Shown piece by piece: positions 22,972 to 34,290 of a DNA stretch of 64,000 bases. The position numbers and the translations under genes are program-made. Within the stretch, counting starts at the first letter, position 1; every line of letters starts with the position of its first letter. Under the pieces are notes generated by a model that was not told the origin of the DNA, made no database searches, and was given only the letters and a program-made list of their open reading frames with translations. Source of the stretch: Pollenia angustigena (lineage: Eukaryota > Arthropoda > Insecta > Diptera > Polleniidae); the NCBI GenBank assembly GCA_930367215.1, contig OV884059.1, positions 76,231,393 through 76,295,392 on the forward strand. The letters run 5' to 3'.

Positions 22972-23225
22972 AGCGTTCTTAAAGTAAATTTTATTGCGGA
23001 ATTTCGGTTTTTTTAGTTTTTCAATAAACAGAAGCGTTTTTGAGTTACGCAAACATATGTTGTGCAACCTCCTTAATTTTCGAAATAACGGTATATCTCG
23101 AAAACCAAAGCCAACATAAAGAAAAAAGTTTCAACTTTCTTAAAGTAAATTTTATTGCGGAATTTCGTTTTTTTTAGTTTTTCAATAAGCTTAAGCGTTT
23201 TTGAGTTGCGCGAACATATGTTAAT
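22972..23225 (+). repeat. Direct repeat, 160-bp period
   Basis: About 1.6 units share TTAAAGTAAATTTTATTGCG, TTCAATAA and AGCGTTTTTGAGTT. A third diverged relative, including the CGAAATAACGGTATATCT block, lies at 51565-51705 inside the other hAT. Confidence 0.7.
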
Positions 23226-23599
23226 CTATCTATACAATATATAATTTCTTAGTATGTCAGGATGTTTGCATGTATGTCCTATTCTTTCCGCAACTTTCTG
23301 AAGCCATCTGAAGACATAGGAAGTTGAAATTTGGCACACTTGAAGTACTTTCTCTGCGGAAGATCGTTACGAAGCCGTATTTTTGATTTTCGGCTTTTCA
23401 ACTAGTATAACTATAAAGAACTGATAGAAAAGATGTTTTTTTTATAATATGGGGAACTTTGGGCCCCACCCGGCACAGCTAGGCACCGTCGGATTGACCT
23501 GAAAAATTAGATCATGATTTCTTACACCAACCCTCATATCTTAAGCAGCGCAAACAATTAAATTTAAAAAAAAAAATTGCGACCAGTCTAATGTACATA

Positions 23600-24882
23600 T
23601 ATACATATTTAACCCTGAAAGGTTACTTTTCATTTTGGTACATTAAGGTTACTTTTCGTCGAATCGACGAACTTTAAAAAAAAAATTTTTGCGGAACGAT
23701 TTTTACAGTAAAAAATAAACAAAAACTGCTTTAGTTAAGCATTTTATTTATTAAAAATTAAACTAAAATAAAAGTTGTTCATCTATCTCAAAGTTTGATG
23801 CGAATTTTAGCACTTTTTTTGTGATCCAATAAACCATTTTTTTAAAGCTTTCGTAATCAGCTAACGTTGTTGAAAAAATTAGCGCATTTTGAATACACAC
23901 AAAAAAGTTATATGATAAAATTCGAAGAAGAGTTCTTGTGCAGGGTTAATTGAAAAAATTTTGAATAGCTTGTTTTTTACTCACTTTTTCGTATACAAAA
24001 TATTAGTTACACGCATACCCCGTTTATATGTTTGAGAAGGTATTATCTTTGGATGTTTACAGCCATGGAACAACTAACTTCATAAATAGGCAACAAAAGT
24101 ACAGAAAAATACTTTGATCCAAAGTTTCATTAGCATAAATTTTGCAGGTACAAACGTTTAAAGTCGTGAGTGAACACACGTGCACCCATTACACATTACA
24201 GGGCTTAAAACAATTGAAGCTGATTTGACAATCATTTAAGAATAATTGTATTTTCAACAATTTGTGTCCGTTTTTTCTACTCTTAATCAAAAAAAAATAT
24301 TGTTTCTTCAGCAGAATTTGTATTTGCTGGGTATAAAACATAGTCTATAAAACAAATGGATGTGTTTTTCCCTGGTTTTACATGTATGCGTTAGTGGGAG
24401 GACAAAAATAAATATTTTTAGTTTAGTTCCTTTATATTATTTCTTCACATATTATTTATTTGTTTTTTTTTTTTTTAATAATATAAATGAAATGACACGT
24501 AGTCAAGTTTTTCCCCTTTTTTTTATTTATTTAATACCACAACATTATAACTTACACACCTACAATTGCATATTCACATATGTATGTAAAATTACATACA
24601 TGCTCACAAATATTTACAACAAATTATCCACATAACTAAACACTAACAACAACATAATTTATAAACTTTATATTATAAAGTATGAATGAATGAGCGAGTG
24701 AATGAATGACTGATAAATATAACAAGGAGCATACATTACCAACTATTATTAAAATAATAAAAGACCCAATAGGAACTTTAAGGGAAAAATATAATTTCAT
24801 TGTCGGAGAACAGGATTTTCCGCAATTCTCTTATTTTTAATATCAAGTATATTAAATTTAATGCCATACAAATTATATAAAA
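23600..24882. other. Non-coding stretch, nothing recognised
   Basis: A short local duplication of GGTTACTTTTC lies at 23620-23660. A 91-residue open frame at 24360 is low-complexity and not credible. Confidence 0.45.
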
Positions 24883-25790
24883 CTAGCTTACCCGACAGAC
24901 GTTGTCCTGTCCAAATTAGGAGAAATGTTGCGTTCGATTTTAAAAATCCGTTAAAAAGATACGAACATTTGGAAGAAAAATTAATCAAATCGATGGAGCC
25001 GTTTTCTGATTTTAGGTAAATCGAAAAAAGTAGGCGTTAAAGTGGGCGCGGCAAAATTTTGTTTCCATCAAAACCTAAGTTGGACCATGGAGATGATTTT
25101 AAAGAAATCGTCCATATCGGCCAAGGCGTTTTCAAGTTATGCGCTTAATAGAAAAAGTGGGCATAAGAGTAGGCGTTAATTTAAAAGAAAAATTAGTCAA
25201 ATCGATGGAGCCGTTTTTTGATTTAAAGTAAATCGAAAGAAGTGGGCGGGGCAAAATTTTCTTTCCGTAAAAACCTAAGTTGGACCATGGTAATCATTTT
25301 AAAGAAAAAATCGACCAAATCGGTCAAGCCGTTCTCAAGTTATGCGCTTAATAGGAAAAGTGGGCATGAAAGTAGGCGTGGTACATTTTTCTTTCGATTA
25401 AAAATTAAAATGGATTAATACAAACATTTGAAAGAAAAATTTGTCAAATCGATGGAGCCGTTTTCTGATTTTAGGTTATTCGAAAAAATGGGGCGTAAAA
25501 GTGGACTGGGCAAATTCTTCTTTTCGTACAAATCTAAGTTGGACCATGGCGATCATTTTAAAGAAAAAATCGTTCAAATTATATAGATGTCATTGGTGGT
25601 GCAATATGAAAATTGGATTTTGCCACGGCCCTCCGTCCGCAGACCGAAAAAGACTTCACAGTATCACCCGCCTGAATATTCTGAAGATTCCCTGAAAATT
25701 TCATCAAAATCGGCCCAGCCGTTTTGGAGTCCATACGTTACATACATGCATACATACATACACACATCCTGTTTTATATATATAGAAGAT
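24883..25790 (+). repeat. Interspersed repeat with 212-247-bp internal units
   Basis: It starts ACTAGCTTACCCGACAGACG and ends with ATCGGCCCAGCCGTTTTGGA, CATACATACATACA and a TATATATAGA tail. Three internal units begin near 24991, 25203 and 25450 (CGATGGAGCCGTTTT) and carry CTAAGTTGGACCATGG and GGGCATxAxAGTAGGCGT. The terminal phrases resemble 3' tails of some insect LINE/SINE repeats (RTE-like is my guess). An inverted copy lies at 58495-58890. Confidence 0.6.
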
Positions 25791-26859
25791 AGATAGATAG
25801 ATATTTACTTTAATGCCATACATTTGTATGTTATTGGAATATAATTTTTAGTTTTATAAAATTGGTTGTAGCCGTTGGGGTATATTAAACACAAAAACAT
25901 TAATGAAATTTCACCGTTGGGTCACTTCTGTAAGATATCCTCGAAGACGGATGAACGCCAATAATAATTTCTTCACGACATGTGAGAAAAAATTGTCAAC
26001 GATATTTCCGAAGAATTGTCGCGAAAATTGTGCACAACACAAAGCAAGACAATTTCGCTCTTCTTGTCGTTCATTCAATGCAAAAGATTACATAGACGAC
26101 AATGTCGCCAACTTTGTCGTTAGCAACTCCATGTATAAAAATGCCGCCTATTTTGACGACAACGACAAAAATTATTCACAGTATTATTTATTTTCAGGAA
26201 ATTTCTCCATCGCAACAAAATTGCAGATATATTTTGCTTAGATTTTTTTATTCCTGTTACTAATCAATTTGTAATATTTTTCCCCTTTTTTTATTTCTGT
26301 TACATTTTATATATTCAACTTTTATTAGCAATCCTTAAATTGATAGTGAAGTATAAAACTGTATATAATCAATTTTCCAGCCCGTGACTAACTTCATCAG
26401 CATGTTTTCAGGTTTACTGGTAGCGAATAAGCTTAAGCTTAAACTTTATGAGAATTTTAAGCAAGCCAAGCACGCTATTTAAATTCAATGCTGAATCAAA
26501 CTTTGAGTTTTATATTATCGTTAACAGCTTTTTATGATCTATTCGAAAACTACATACATGAAGGGGACTAGGTTGTTATGCATTTATGTCACATATACCG
26601 TTACATGTCCGATTAAATTTGCTGTTAAAAATTATGTTATTTTAATTTAATTACGTTGTTATAACATATTTTTCCTTAAAGTTAATGTTACATAATAATT
26701 TATATAAATACAAATATTTTAAATTATGCGTTGTTCCTTTGTACGTGAATTTAATCTGGCTAGAAATCTTATACAGTATATATTTACGTTAAATTAATGA
26801 AACTTTTTAGTTGAATAGATTAATAGCGCTTGCAATAAGTAACATTTTTAAAAATAGAT
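25791..26859. other. Non-coding stretch with GATA microsatellite and GACAAT-rich segment
   Basis: GATAGATAGATA runs at about 25788-25801. A segment at 25970-26180 repeats GACAAT/ATTGTC words and yields a 112-residue open frame with no recognisable domain. I regard it as non-coding. Confidence 0.4.
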
Positions 26860-27330
26860 TAAGTAAAATAGAGACCTCGTGTATTGCTTACGAACATGTT
26901 TGTATCAAATTTGTATACTTTTACTGTTACCTTTCTTCAGATTTGCAGAAATCTATATTGTCATTATGTAGAAATCGCCAAGTCCATTTCACCCATCCAA
27001 TAAATTTTTCGGACAAATGTTGTGTATTGAAAATAATGCTACAAAATTTAAAAAACTACTCTTACAGTTCTCCTGGAATTTTTTCTTGTTCTTATATGGG
27101 AGGTGACACGCCCACTTTTTCAATCCATTCCACCTCTTTACAAATGTTATGTCGCGATAGCCAATCGGTTTATTTGAACAAAATTGAATACTTTAACTGT
27201 TACCATTCTCCAGGTATACAGACACTTATATTGTCTTTGTTTGAGAGGTGACACGCCTACTGCTTCAATTTATCCCATTTTTTTACAGATGTTATATTCT
27301 GATAATACAGCTTTTGGACCAAATTTAGAA
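26860..27330 (+). repeat. Tandem dispersed repeat (GGTGACACGCCCAC type)
   Basis: About three diverged units each contain a TTTTACTGTTACC-like block, a CAGAxATxTATATTGTC block and GGTGACACGCCCACTTTTTC. The repeat explains the 146-residue open frame across it. Similar CCACGCCCAC motifs occur at about 16035 and 59458. Confidence 0.55.
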
Positions 27331-28719
27331 ACTTTTATACTGTTGTTGAAATTTAAAAACTGTACATTTTTACGTCAAGTAATGTACTGTAATGTTATTT
27401 ATTTTTAACAAAAAACTAACGACTCATTAATTAATCTTACGCAAAATTTGTTAAATAGTAATCAAACATTAACAACATTTTTTACCTAATTTGAAATTTC
27501 CTATCGCGTTTCAGATCTTTATATTTTTTACACCACATAAAAATTATGTCGTGCAACATAAAACAACACAGACACACACAAAGTTGTCATAATCCACATC
27601 ATTAATACAAGTGCGATGTATTTTTAGCCAACGTGCTTCATTGTATGAATGAACACAAATGAAGCGTCAAGCATTTCACAGTTCACAAACGAAATAAACC
27701 ACTTGAGATTTATTCACACGCACAGCTTTGTTTTATTTTTTATTTCATTATACATTTTTTTTATATTTATTATAAAAAATAAGAAAACAACACAACACGA
27801 GAACTAAAATAAATAAGTGAAAATAAAGTATAAAAAAAATCTTTTGCATTTCAATCTACACAGATGCCACAGCCATAAACAACAAACTAAATACACATGC
27901 CACTAGTGGCTTCCTTTAGTCATGCATTGGATATCGTTACGTTTCCTTTTGCCATACTCTTCCTTCTCTCCTTCCTTCCATTTAGTAGTTTCAATTGTTC
28001 CTTTTGTATAAAAATATTTATTTTTTTCTTCAAAATAATAAATAACAACTCAAGTACGTGTAGTTTTTATCATCAACGTCATTATAATTTTCGGTTCGAA
28101 TGTACATACATATACAATATTTGTCTGTCGTCAGGTTGGCTGTCTGTTCTACTGTTTTGTGGTTTAAATTCTGTATTGTAGGCATTCATATTTATATGAA
28201 TTTTTTTTAATATTATTCGTCTGTAGTTTATGTGTATATGTAAATATTCTTTAAATCTGTTTTTGCCTATGAGGAAATTATTTTTAATTATTTTAAAGGG
28301 ACATTCACTAACAAGTACAGATCTAACGGGATTAAACTGTATTTATGAGGGGGCATTTTTTAATAACTACATAATAATTTTTACGTTTCCATAGTTCTTA
28401 AAAAGAGTATGAATTCTGAACATATTGATTTAATATATTCCATTTTTGTTCCCACAATTTCACTTTACTTTCCTTCAGCCTTTTGCTATTTCTGCTCCTT
28501 TCAGTTCCAACTGCCTTCTCCATGTGAAGGGGATTTTTTTTTAGAGGAATATACCTTTTTAAAATACAAAAACAACAAATTTAATGGAATGGCTTGATTT
28601 TATTAACTCCCAAATTATATGGAATTTTATGTTTAAAAATAATTTCTGGCATATGGCCTCCGCGACTGAGTTTTATGAACGCCATCCTGCCGGTTGAAAT
28701 CAAATCAAATAATCAAAAG
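27331..28719. other. Non-coding stretch, nothing recognised
   Basis: No protein-like frame, terminal repeats or RNA gene can be supported. Short AC-rich simple sequence lies near 27560-27585. Confidence 0.45.
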
Positions 28720-29510
28720 CTTTAGCAGCATAGACCAGAGATTTGAGGGGCGGTATAAAAAGGGGTCCAAAGTTGTCCAATCAACCGAAATAGGTACCAC
28801 GGTCCATTTCTTGTGATGGTTTTACGCGTTGTATGGCATATTGCACCGTCCGGTTGAACCTATTTCTCCTCCAAACAATTTGCAAAGGCATGAGGGATAA
28901 GATAATCATGAATCATTTACTGTAGCGTTCGCCATCCACGGCAATGTTGGTACAGGTTTCGGATTTAAAGGTCAACGGGCCAATGATGCTTTCGGCATGT
29001 AAGATGCACCAGCCAGTGATGTTTTTGGTATGTAATGGAGTCGCTAGAGTGGAGTCTCCAGGGTCATGAGTATTGTGCTCTCTCCAAAAAGTAAAGTTCT
29101 GCTTGTTTACATACCCGTAAAGCCATAAATGAGACTCATCGTTGAAGATAATTTTACGATACAAATCTGGTTCAACTTCAAGTTGATTCTCAGAACATTT
29201 ACCGAACCCACGAAACAATTGATAGTCTGCTGGCTTTAATTCTTTCTTTTCTCAACATTTTTGTAATGGAGTAGTGGAGGAGCAGAGATAAAATTTTTGA
29301 GAACGGCGTCGGATCGATAATTTTGAGTGCTCTATTACATTCACGTCGACAGTGACGATGCCTTCTTCCGTACGAACGGTACGGGCTCGACTGGGATGAA
29401 TGTTATGCAAAATGGTAAATGTGGTCACGAAGCGTTCTATAAGTTTGACGAAAAGAGCCCGAATTTTGGAAATAAATTTCCATGATTTGTAAACGCAGAG
29501 CCCGAAGAGA
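28720..29510 (-). pseudogene. Tc1/mariner-type transposase relic
   Basis: On the minus strand, fragments in order are a helix-turn-helix linker piece (RTEEGIVTVDVN...SIRRRSQKFYLC), a frame-broken section, then a 101-residue open part. That part contains DLYRKIIFNDESHLWLYGYV with the first catalytic Asp, then NKQNFTFWREHN and, further on, IIGPLTFKSE and VDGERYSK. It ends at a stop where the second catalytic region should begin, and what follows is degenerate. The family is IS630/Tc1/mariner, the same broad group as the element at 49678-58473 but clearly diverged from it. No terminal repeats were found. Confidence 0.75.
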
Positions 29511-29579
29511 CAAACCTAACGAATTCCATAGCACAAGAAGCTCAAAGAAACAAACCGAACTAGTGACTTATATCGGCGC

Positions 29580-30640
29580 ACTAAGAAGTTAACAAACAAC
29601 AATACGTCAGTCTTCACCAAATCTTTAAGAGAACACTTCAGCACACTCATCACCTCTATAGACGAGCAACTTGAACTCTGGGCTACACACTTCTGTGAAA
29701 TGTTCTCCTCACGTCCTCAGATAAATCCCGCTATATGCGATTGTATTGATCACAATACACTTTTAAATAACAGCATTACTCCACCAGTAATGTCTGAGAT
29801 TAAAATTGCCATTAAATACCTTAAGAGCAACAAAATCCAAGGCCGCGACAACATTTCTTCAGAACTAATAAAGGAAAACACCAGAACGACGCCAGAATTG
29901 ATAATACATATAATAGAAGAAATTTGGACAACAGAAAGAATTCCAGACGAGCTTAAAGAAGGCATTATTGTTAAAATACCTAAGAAAGGTGAATTAACAA
30001 ATCGCAACAACTGGCGGGGAATCATTTTCCTAAGCATACTGAATAAAGTCTTATCTCACGTTATAATCAAAAGGTTAACTGCCAAATTTTAGAAAACAAC
30101 AGGCTGGATTTTGCTATTTGATTGGAATGCTCTCGAATATAAAGTGGTACTATGTAAACTCATCCAACTAATAAAAAGGATGTACACTAGGGCAATCTGC
30201 CGAACTCTACACGAAGCCATGCTTAGATTGAGGTTGGCACTGCCGTTCGTCCAGGGTGTGTGATGTCTCTGCTGCTGTTTAATATAGTGGTGGATAGTGT
30301 GATTCACCAGGCAATGATGGGAAACCGCTGAACGAATGGCTGGAAGATCTCGGATACGCAGACGGCCAACATTTTCAACACTTATGTAAAATCAACTCTA
30401 TTATATGCATATGAAACTTAGAACGCTGCCTCCCGAGACAATAACACTTTGCAAGTTTTCGTAAATAAATGTCTCCGAAGAGTTCTCCGAATCTGCATTT
30501 CGAATCATCTCAAACAACAATTTGAAGGCTGAAAAACGTCAAATACGGTTATGTGTAGAAATACAGAGAAGAAAGTAAAAGTGGATTGGACACACACTCC
30601 GTAAGCCACCGTCCGACCAGTCAGCAAATTCTGACAATTT
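29580..30640 (+). pseudogene. LINE reverse-transcriptase relic
   Basis: An open stretch to 30092 reads like the start of a LINE reverse transcriptase: SIDEQLELWATHFCEMFSSR, IKYLKSNKIQGRDNISSELI, EGIIVKIPKKGELTNRNNWR, then LSILNKVLSHVIIKRL. After a stop it continues in broken frames with FVQG, LLFNIVVDSVI, YADG, NKCLRRVLRICISNHL and KWIGHTLRKPPS. The NWRGI and WIGHTLRK landmarks point to an RTE-like or related clade, which is uncertain. The 5' end may be truncated near 29540. Confidence 0.75.
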
Positions 30641-31208
30641 ATATACCCGCCTCTTGTTTGTAGAGCTAGAGTTATCTTACTGCTGCGGTCTTAAAGCAAG
30701 CATCGCCTGTTAAATAGAAACAGATCCAAGATATCCATCAGCAGCCAAACTTCCCCTACAATTGTAAGAAATCAGCCTTTTCAGTCGGCTTCTTAAGATC
30801 TTACCGCAACCTTTGGTTTAGACCGCAACCACTGCGTGATCTCCGGAGAAGTCTTAACAATTTGTCAGGTTCCAGGAGCCACTAACCACCGTGGTACCAG
30901 ATAGGATCTCTGGTCATCCGCGATCGCAAGGGATTTTTGATTTCTGCCCAATTCCGGCTATTGAGTGCTCCTCATTTCTTCGGTGGATCTAAGAATTTAA
31001 AAAAAATTTTAGTTTCTGAAAACTGTTTCTAATAGACAATTAGAATAAATTTTTTAGCTTTTTTATTTGAGAATAAATAGTTTTAAGGAACTGACAAGAC
31101 AAAGAAGCCGGCTCATTTTTTTTATGTTAAAAAATTGTTCTAATTGGTTTTTCATACAGTGTTTACTTTAAACTGAAGTCCATCAATAGTTTTTGTAATA
31201 ATAAATTA
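30641..31208. other. Slightly GC-richer non-coding stretch
   Basis: Positions 30650-30985 are less A/T-rich than the surroundings and could be the untranslated tail of the adjacent LINE or a decayed element. Nothing in it is recognisable. Confidence 0.35.
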
Positions 31209-31620
31209 CAGTCAAATCCCGATAATTCGTATCCCGATAAATCGTAATTCCCGATAATTCGTAATAAAATATCCATACATTTTGGTCCCCTCGCTAATTC
31301 GTAATTTTTTTCAAAAAAAAAATATTCTTTACCTCTTATAAATCGTGATTTTTTGCTAACTACCAGTTATAATTCGTAATAAAAACATCAGAAACATGGA
31401 AAGAATGATTTTTTGTTTACCGCTACTTTTTTGCATGGGTTTTTGCTTTTGCTTGTGTGTGTGTTTATTTTCTTAAGATCAGTTTGTTACATAAATAATT
31501 TTTATATATTTTATTTTCAACAATTGTTTTTTTATCGTTTTAGTAAATAAATTGAAAAACCCCGTTAATTCGTAAGAAATGGATGTTCCCTTGCGATTAC
31601 GAATTATCGGGATTCTACTG
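31209..31620. mobile_element. Pogo-like miniature element
   Basis: The left end is CAGTCAAATCCCGATAATTC and the reverse complement of the right end is CAGTAGAATCCCGATAATTC. TA dinucleotides flank both sides (31207-31208 and 31621-31622). Repeated ATTCGTAAT words fill the subterminal regions. TA duplication and CAGTxxAA-type ends fit the pogo/Tigger branch of Tc1/mariner. At 412 bp it is non-autonomous. Confidence 0.8.
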
Positions 31621-31745
31621 TATATTGGATTTTTTTGTTGTCGGAAACCCTTAAATTATTGTCAAATAATAAAAATTTTTAATTAATTCTTTTCCATACA
31701 TTTTTAAACAAAACGTATATAAATTTTTTTTGAAAAAAAAAATCA

Positions 31746-31969
31746 GGGGCTTATTCTAGCAGTTGTGATCGAGTACTTTCCCGATTCGAAAGCAATTTGA
31801 TTTCTAATTCTTTCAGGCGATACTCAACGACTCGAAATTGTTTTTTCAGTGTTGCTTTACAACACTGACATTATAATTTCGATTCATTCAGTATTGACTG
31901 AAAGAATTATGTATTAAATTGTGTTCGAATCGAGAAAGTACTCGATTATGACTGCCAGAATTAGGCCCC
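31746..31969. mobile_element. Small foldback element (GGGGC ends)
   Basis: Arms of about 45 bp start GGGGCTTATTCTAGCAGTTG on the left and GGGGCCTAATTCTGGCAGTC inverted on the right. Both contain ATCGAGTACTTTC and CGATTCGAA. A related single end, GGCAGTCGTGATCGAATACT, occurs near 60869. No target duplication is clear. Confidence 0.7.
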
Positions 31970-32798
31970 AGGTTCCAAATTGCATTTGATATCGATTGAA
32001 AATTCTATTTTGTATTTTGATTTTCATCAAACTCACGTCAAACCATAAGAGTGAGTTTTTTTATTACTATGGCTTTTGACGTTTGACGTGTGGCCTTGTC
32101 GCTTTTGCGTTAGTCTTTTAAAATTTAAAATTCAATAATAATTAAACAAATTTTACTTTTTCTATCTTTTCAGGTAAGTCGTATTTTTAACATCCAACTT
32201 TTTCTGGAGTTTTGCCAATTAGCACTTAAGTAAGTTTTAAAATTCCCGCATACAGAGGCCTTTATTTTGGATTTAAATTAAAAGTAATTTTTCTTTATTA
32301 GCATTTTTCTCCATTTGCAAGCCATTAAATTTTCCATAAATGAAATACCCACAAATACTTAACAACATAAAATAATGAGTTCGTTAATCCAAACAAATTT
32401 TCTCTAACAAATCATGGAACATAAAACACCCAAATGATTTTCAAGTTTTATGAATATAATTTTTCAAACTGCTAAAATGAGTTGAAAAATGGCAAACAAA
32501 AAAAGCAAAACATTTTGTAGTTTTGTTTGTTTTTCAACATACTTAACAGCACTTAAGTGCAACTGTTGCTATTGTTTGACCAATTTTAGTAATTTTTCTT
32601 AGCGGAGAAACTGCAAAACAATTCCATTCCATGTTGGGCAACATTTCACTCACTCGTAATACATTTACGAACGAAATTTTACATTGTAACAGAGTTTATA
32701 ACAAACATTCATTTATTTAATTTTGTAAGCACTTTTTCAAACAAACAGTAGCCGAATGTTTTTGCTCGAGAGGGAGAAAAAAAAAATCAGGAATAAAA
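31970..32798. other. Non-coding stretch
   Basis: A short inverted motif pair (ACTCACGTCAAAC / GTTTGACGTG) lies at 32030-32090. No gene is visible. Confidence 0.4.
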
Positions 32799-32879
32799 AT
32801 GGCTACAGAAACAGTTAGTAAAAATGTAGATAGTCCAACGATGCCAGAGCCTGAAGTGAACTTGGCTGCATTAGCTTGA
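32799..32879 (+). CDS. Possible 26-residue small ORF
   Basis: An ATG in good context (ATAAAAATGG) opens 26 codons rich in E, P, V and A, ending at TGA. The composition is less A/T-biased than most chance frames here. No homolog is known to me and no splice or promoter evidence supports it. Chance is likelier than function. Confidence 0.12.
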   Translation: MATETVSKNVDSPTMPEPEVNLAALA

Positions 32880-33999
32880 CACTTGTGATAAATGTCGCAC
32901 AAGTTGTATGAAATTCGTTTTATGCGTTTTTTTTTTGTTGTTTTTGTTTCTCGTACTGCCAAGCCAAAATGTGACAGTGCAACAAACAAAAATTGAGGAG
33001 AAAAAATGTCGTTTATACTACTTTCCAGTAGTAAAGTTAAGTTGTTGCCGTTTGTTGATTGTTGTTGTACCATAAAAAATATTGCGCATAAATTTTAATG
33101 TGTTCAACAAAGGCAGCAGGAGTCGTAATTCCAACTCTCAACATTTTGTTTCTACTGCTGCTACCAAATACTTTGTTTCATTTGTATGTGCTGCGTTTGT
33201 ATCTTAGGGAGATTTTTCACTTTTAACGCCAAGGCCTAACATCATGTTGGATATTTACTCGAAACTTGTGCCTGAAATACAAGATCTAGCAAAAATGTTG
33301 CTAACATGTAACCAGCTCTGCAGTATGCTGCATACAATTTTCCTTGCATTTCTTTTATGTTGATTTTAGCACTGTATCTAATGTGCATAAAACTTGCTAC
33401 AATTATCAGCATTATCGAGCTAATAGTCATCGTCATCATCATGTAGTTAAAGTATGTATGCCACATACAAGCTGAAGTACGTTGGCTGTATCTGGTGCAG
33501 CATCATAGAATGCATGAGTTTACGTCATTATTAATGTTAATGTCTTCATTTTATTTCAATTCGTTTATTTATTTGTAGCACATTTACATTTATATGACTT
33601 TAGCTCCTGCTGCAAGTTACTGCTCTTTTGGTGTAGTGTTTATAGGCAATTTTAGTTTAACACGATCACAAAGATAAATAGAACCAGCATAATTATTTAT
33701 TTTTTATAATATTTCTAAAGAACGATGCTGGCACTATAGCAATAAGTACCAAAGAAGTCACATTTTAACGGCATCATGCTTGAGCATCCTTATTTCTACG
33801 CTTCTTATGACAACTTTTAATAAAAGTATCTTTTTTGGTACATTGTTAAAGGTACTTTTTTATAAAATTTTTTTTATCAGATCCCGTTTTTATCACAATG
33901 TGCATTTAAGGTATTTTTTTTACGAAGAAAATAATTTTTGTGCAACATAAAATTTACAGAAAATTTTGTTTACTGAAAACGTGTAAAACGGAACTTCAT
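32880..33999. other. Non-coding stretch, nothing recognised
   Basis: The minus-strand frames of 118 residues (32717-33073) and 74 residues (33242-33466) have no domain resemblance and are not supported. Confidence 0.4.
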
Positions 34000-34290
34000 A
34001 TTAAAAATGTAAGATTGAGCTATTTTTAATATAAAAGAAAGAAATTGAATTTCCCGTGTTTCTCCTTTTTAATACTTTCTTCTCCCCGTTAAAGTATAAA
34101 CAATTTGAATACTGTAGTGTTAGCCCATAATTTAGTACGTATAAGTCAATGAATAAAGAAAAATGTTTTAAGTAAAAGTACAAGAAATAGGTACGATTTT
34201 CGACCCTTAGCCGTTCGAATTTTGAAAAAGTACCGAATTCATATTTGTATTTGTGGATAAGTTGCCCCTCACCGAAATAAGTTTGTCTGT
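34000..34290 (+). repeat. Dispersed repeat family A, copy 3
   Basis: It shares the GTACGATTTTCGACCCTTA, CGTTCGAATTTTGAAAAAGT and ATAAGTCAATGAATxAAGAAAAATG blocks with the copies at 545 and 10925. It is shorter and more diverged. Confidence 0.6.

Larger units (their letters stand above)
22499..23599. mobile_element. Inverted-repeat element with ~105-bp ends
   Basis: The left arm TATGTACATTAGACTGGTCG faces the same sequence inverted at the right end (GACCAGTCTAATGTACATA). The arms continue to match for about 105 bp, including TTTAATTGTTTGCGCTGCTT and ATGATCTAATTTTT. No transposase is visible. Inside are a second long palindrome and a 160-bp tandem repeat. Confidence 0.75.

Noticed and set aside
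25903..26241. 112-residue plus-strand frame
   Set aside because: No recognisable domain; the sequence is rich in GACAAT repeats and no promoter or splice context supports it.
26811..27251. 146-residue plus-strand frame
   Set aside because: It lies over a tandem interspersed repeat, is low-complexity and has no domain.
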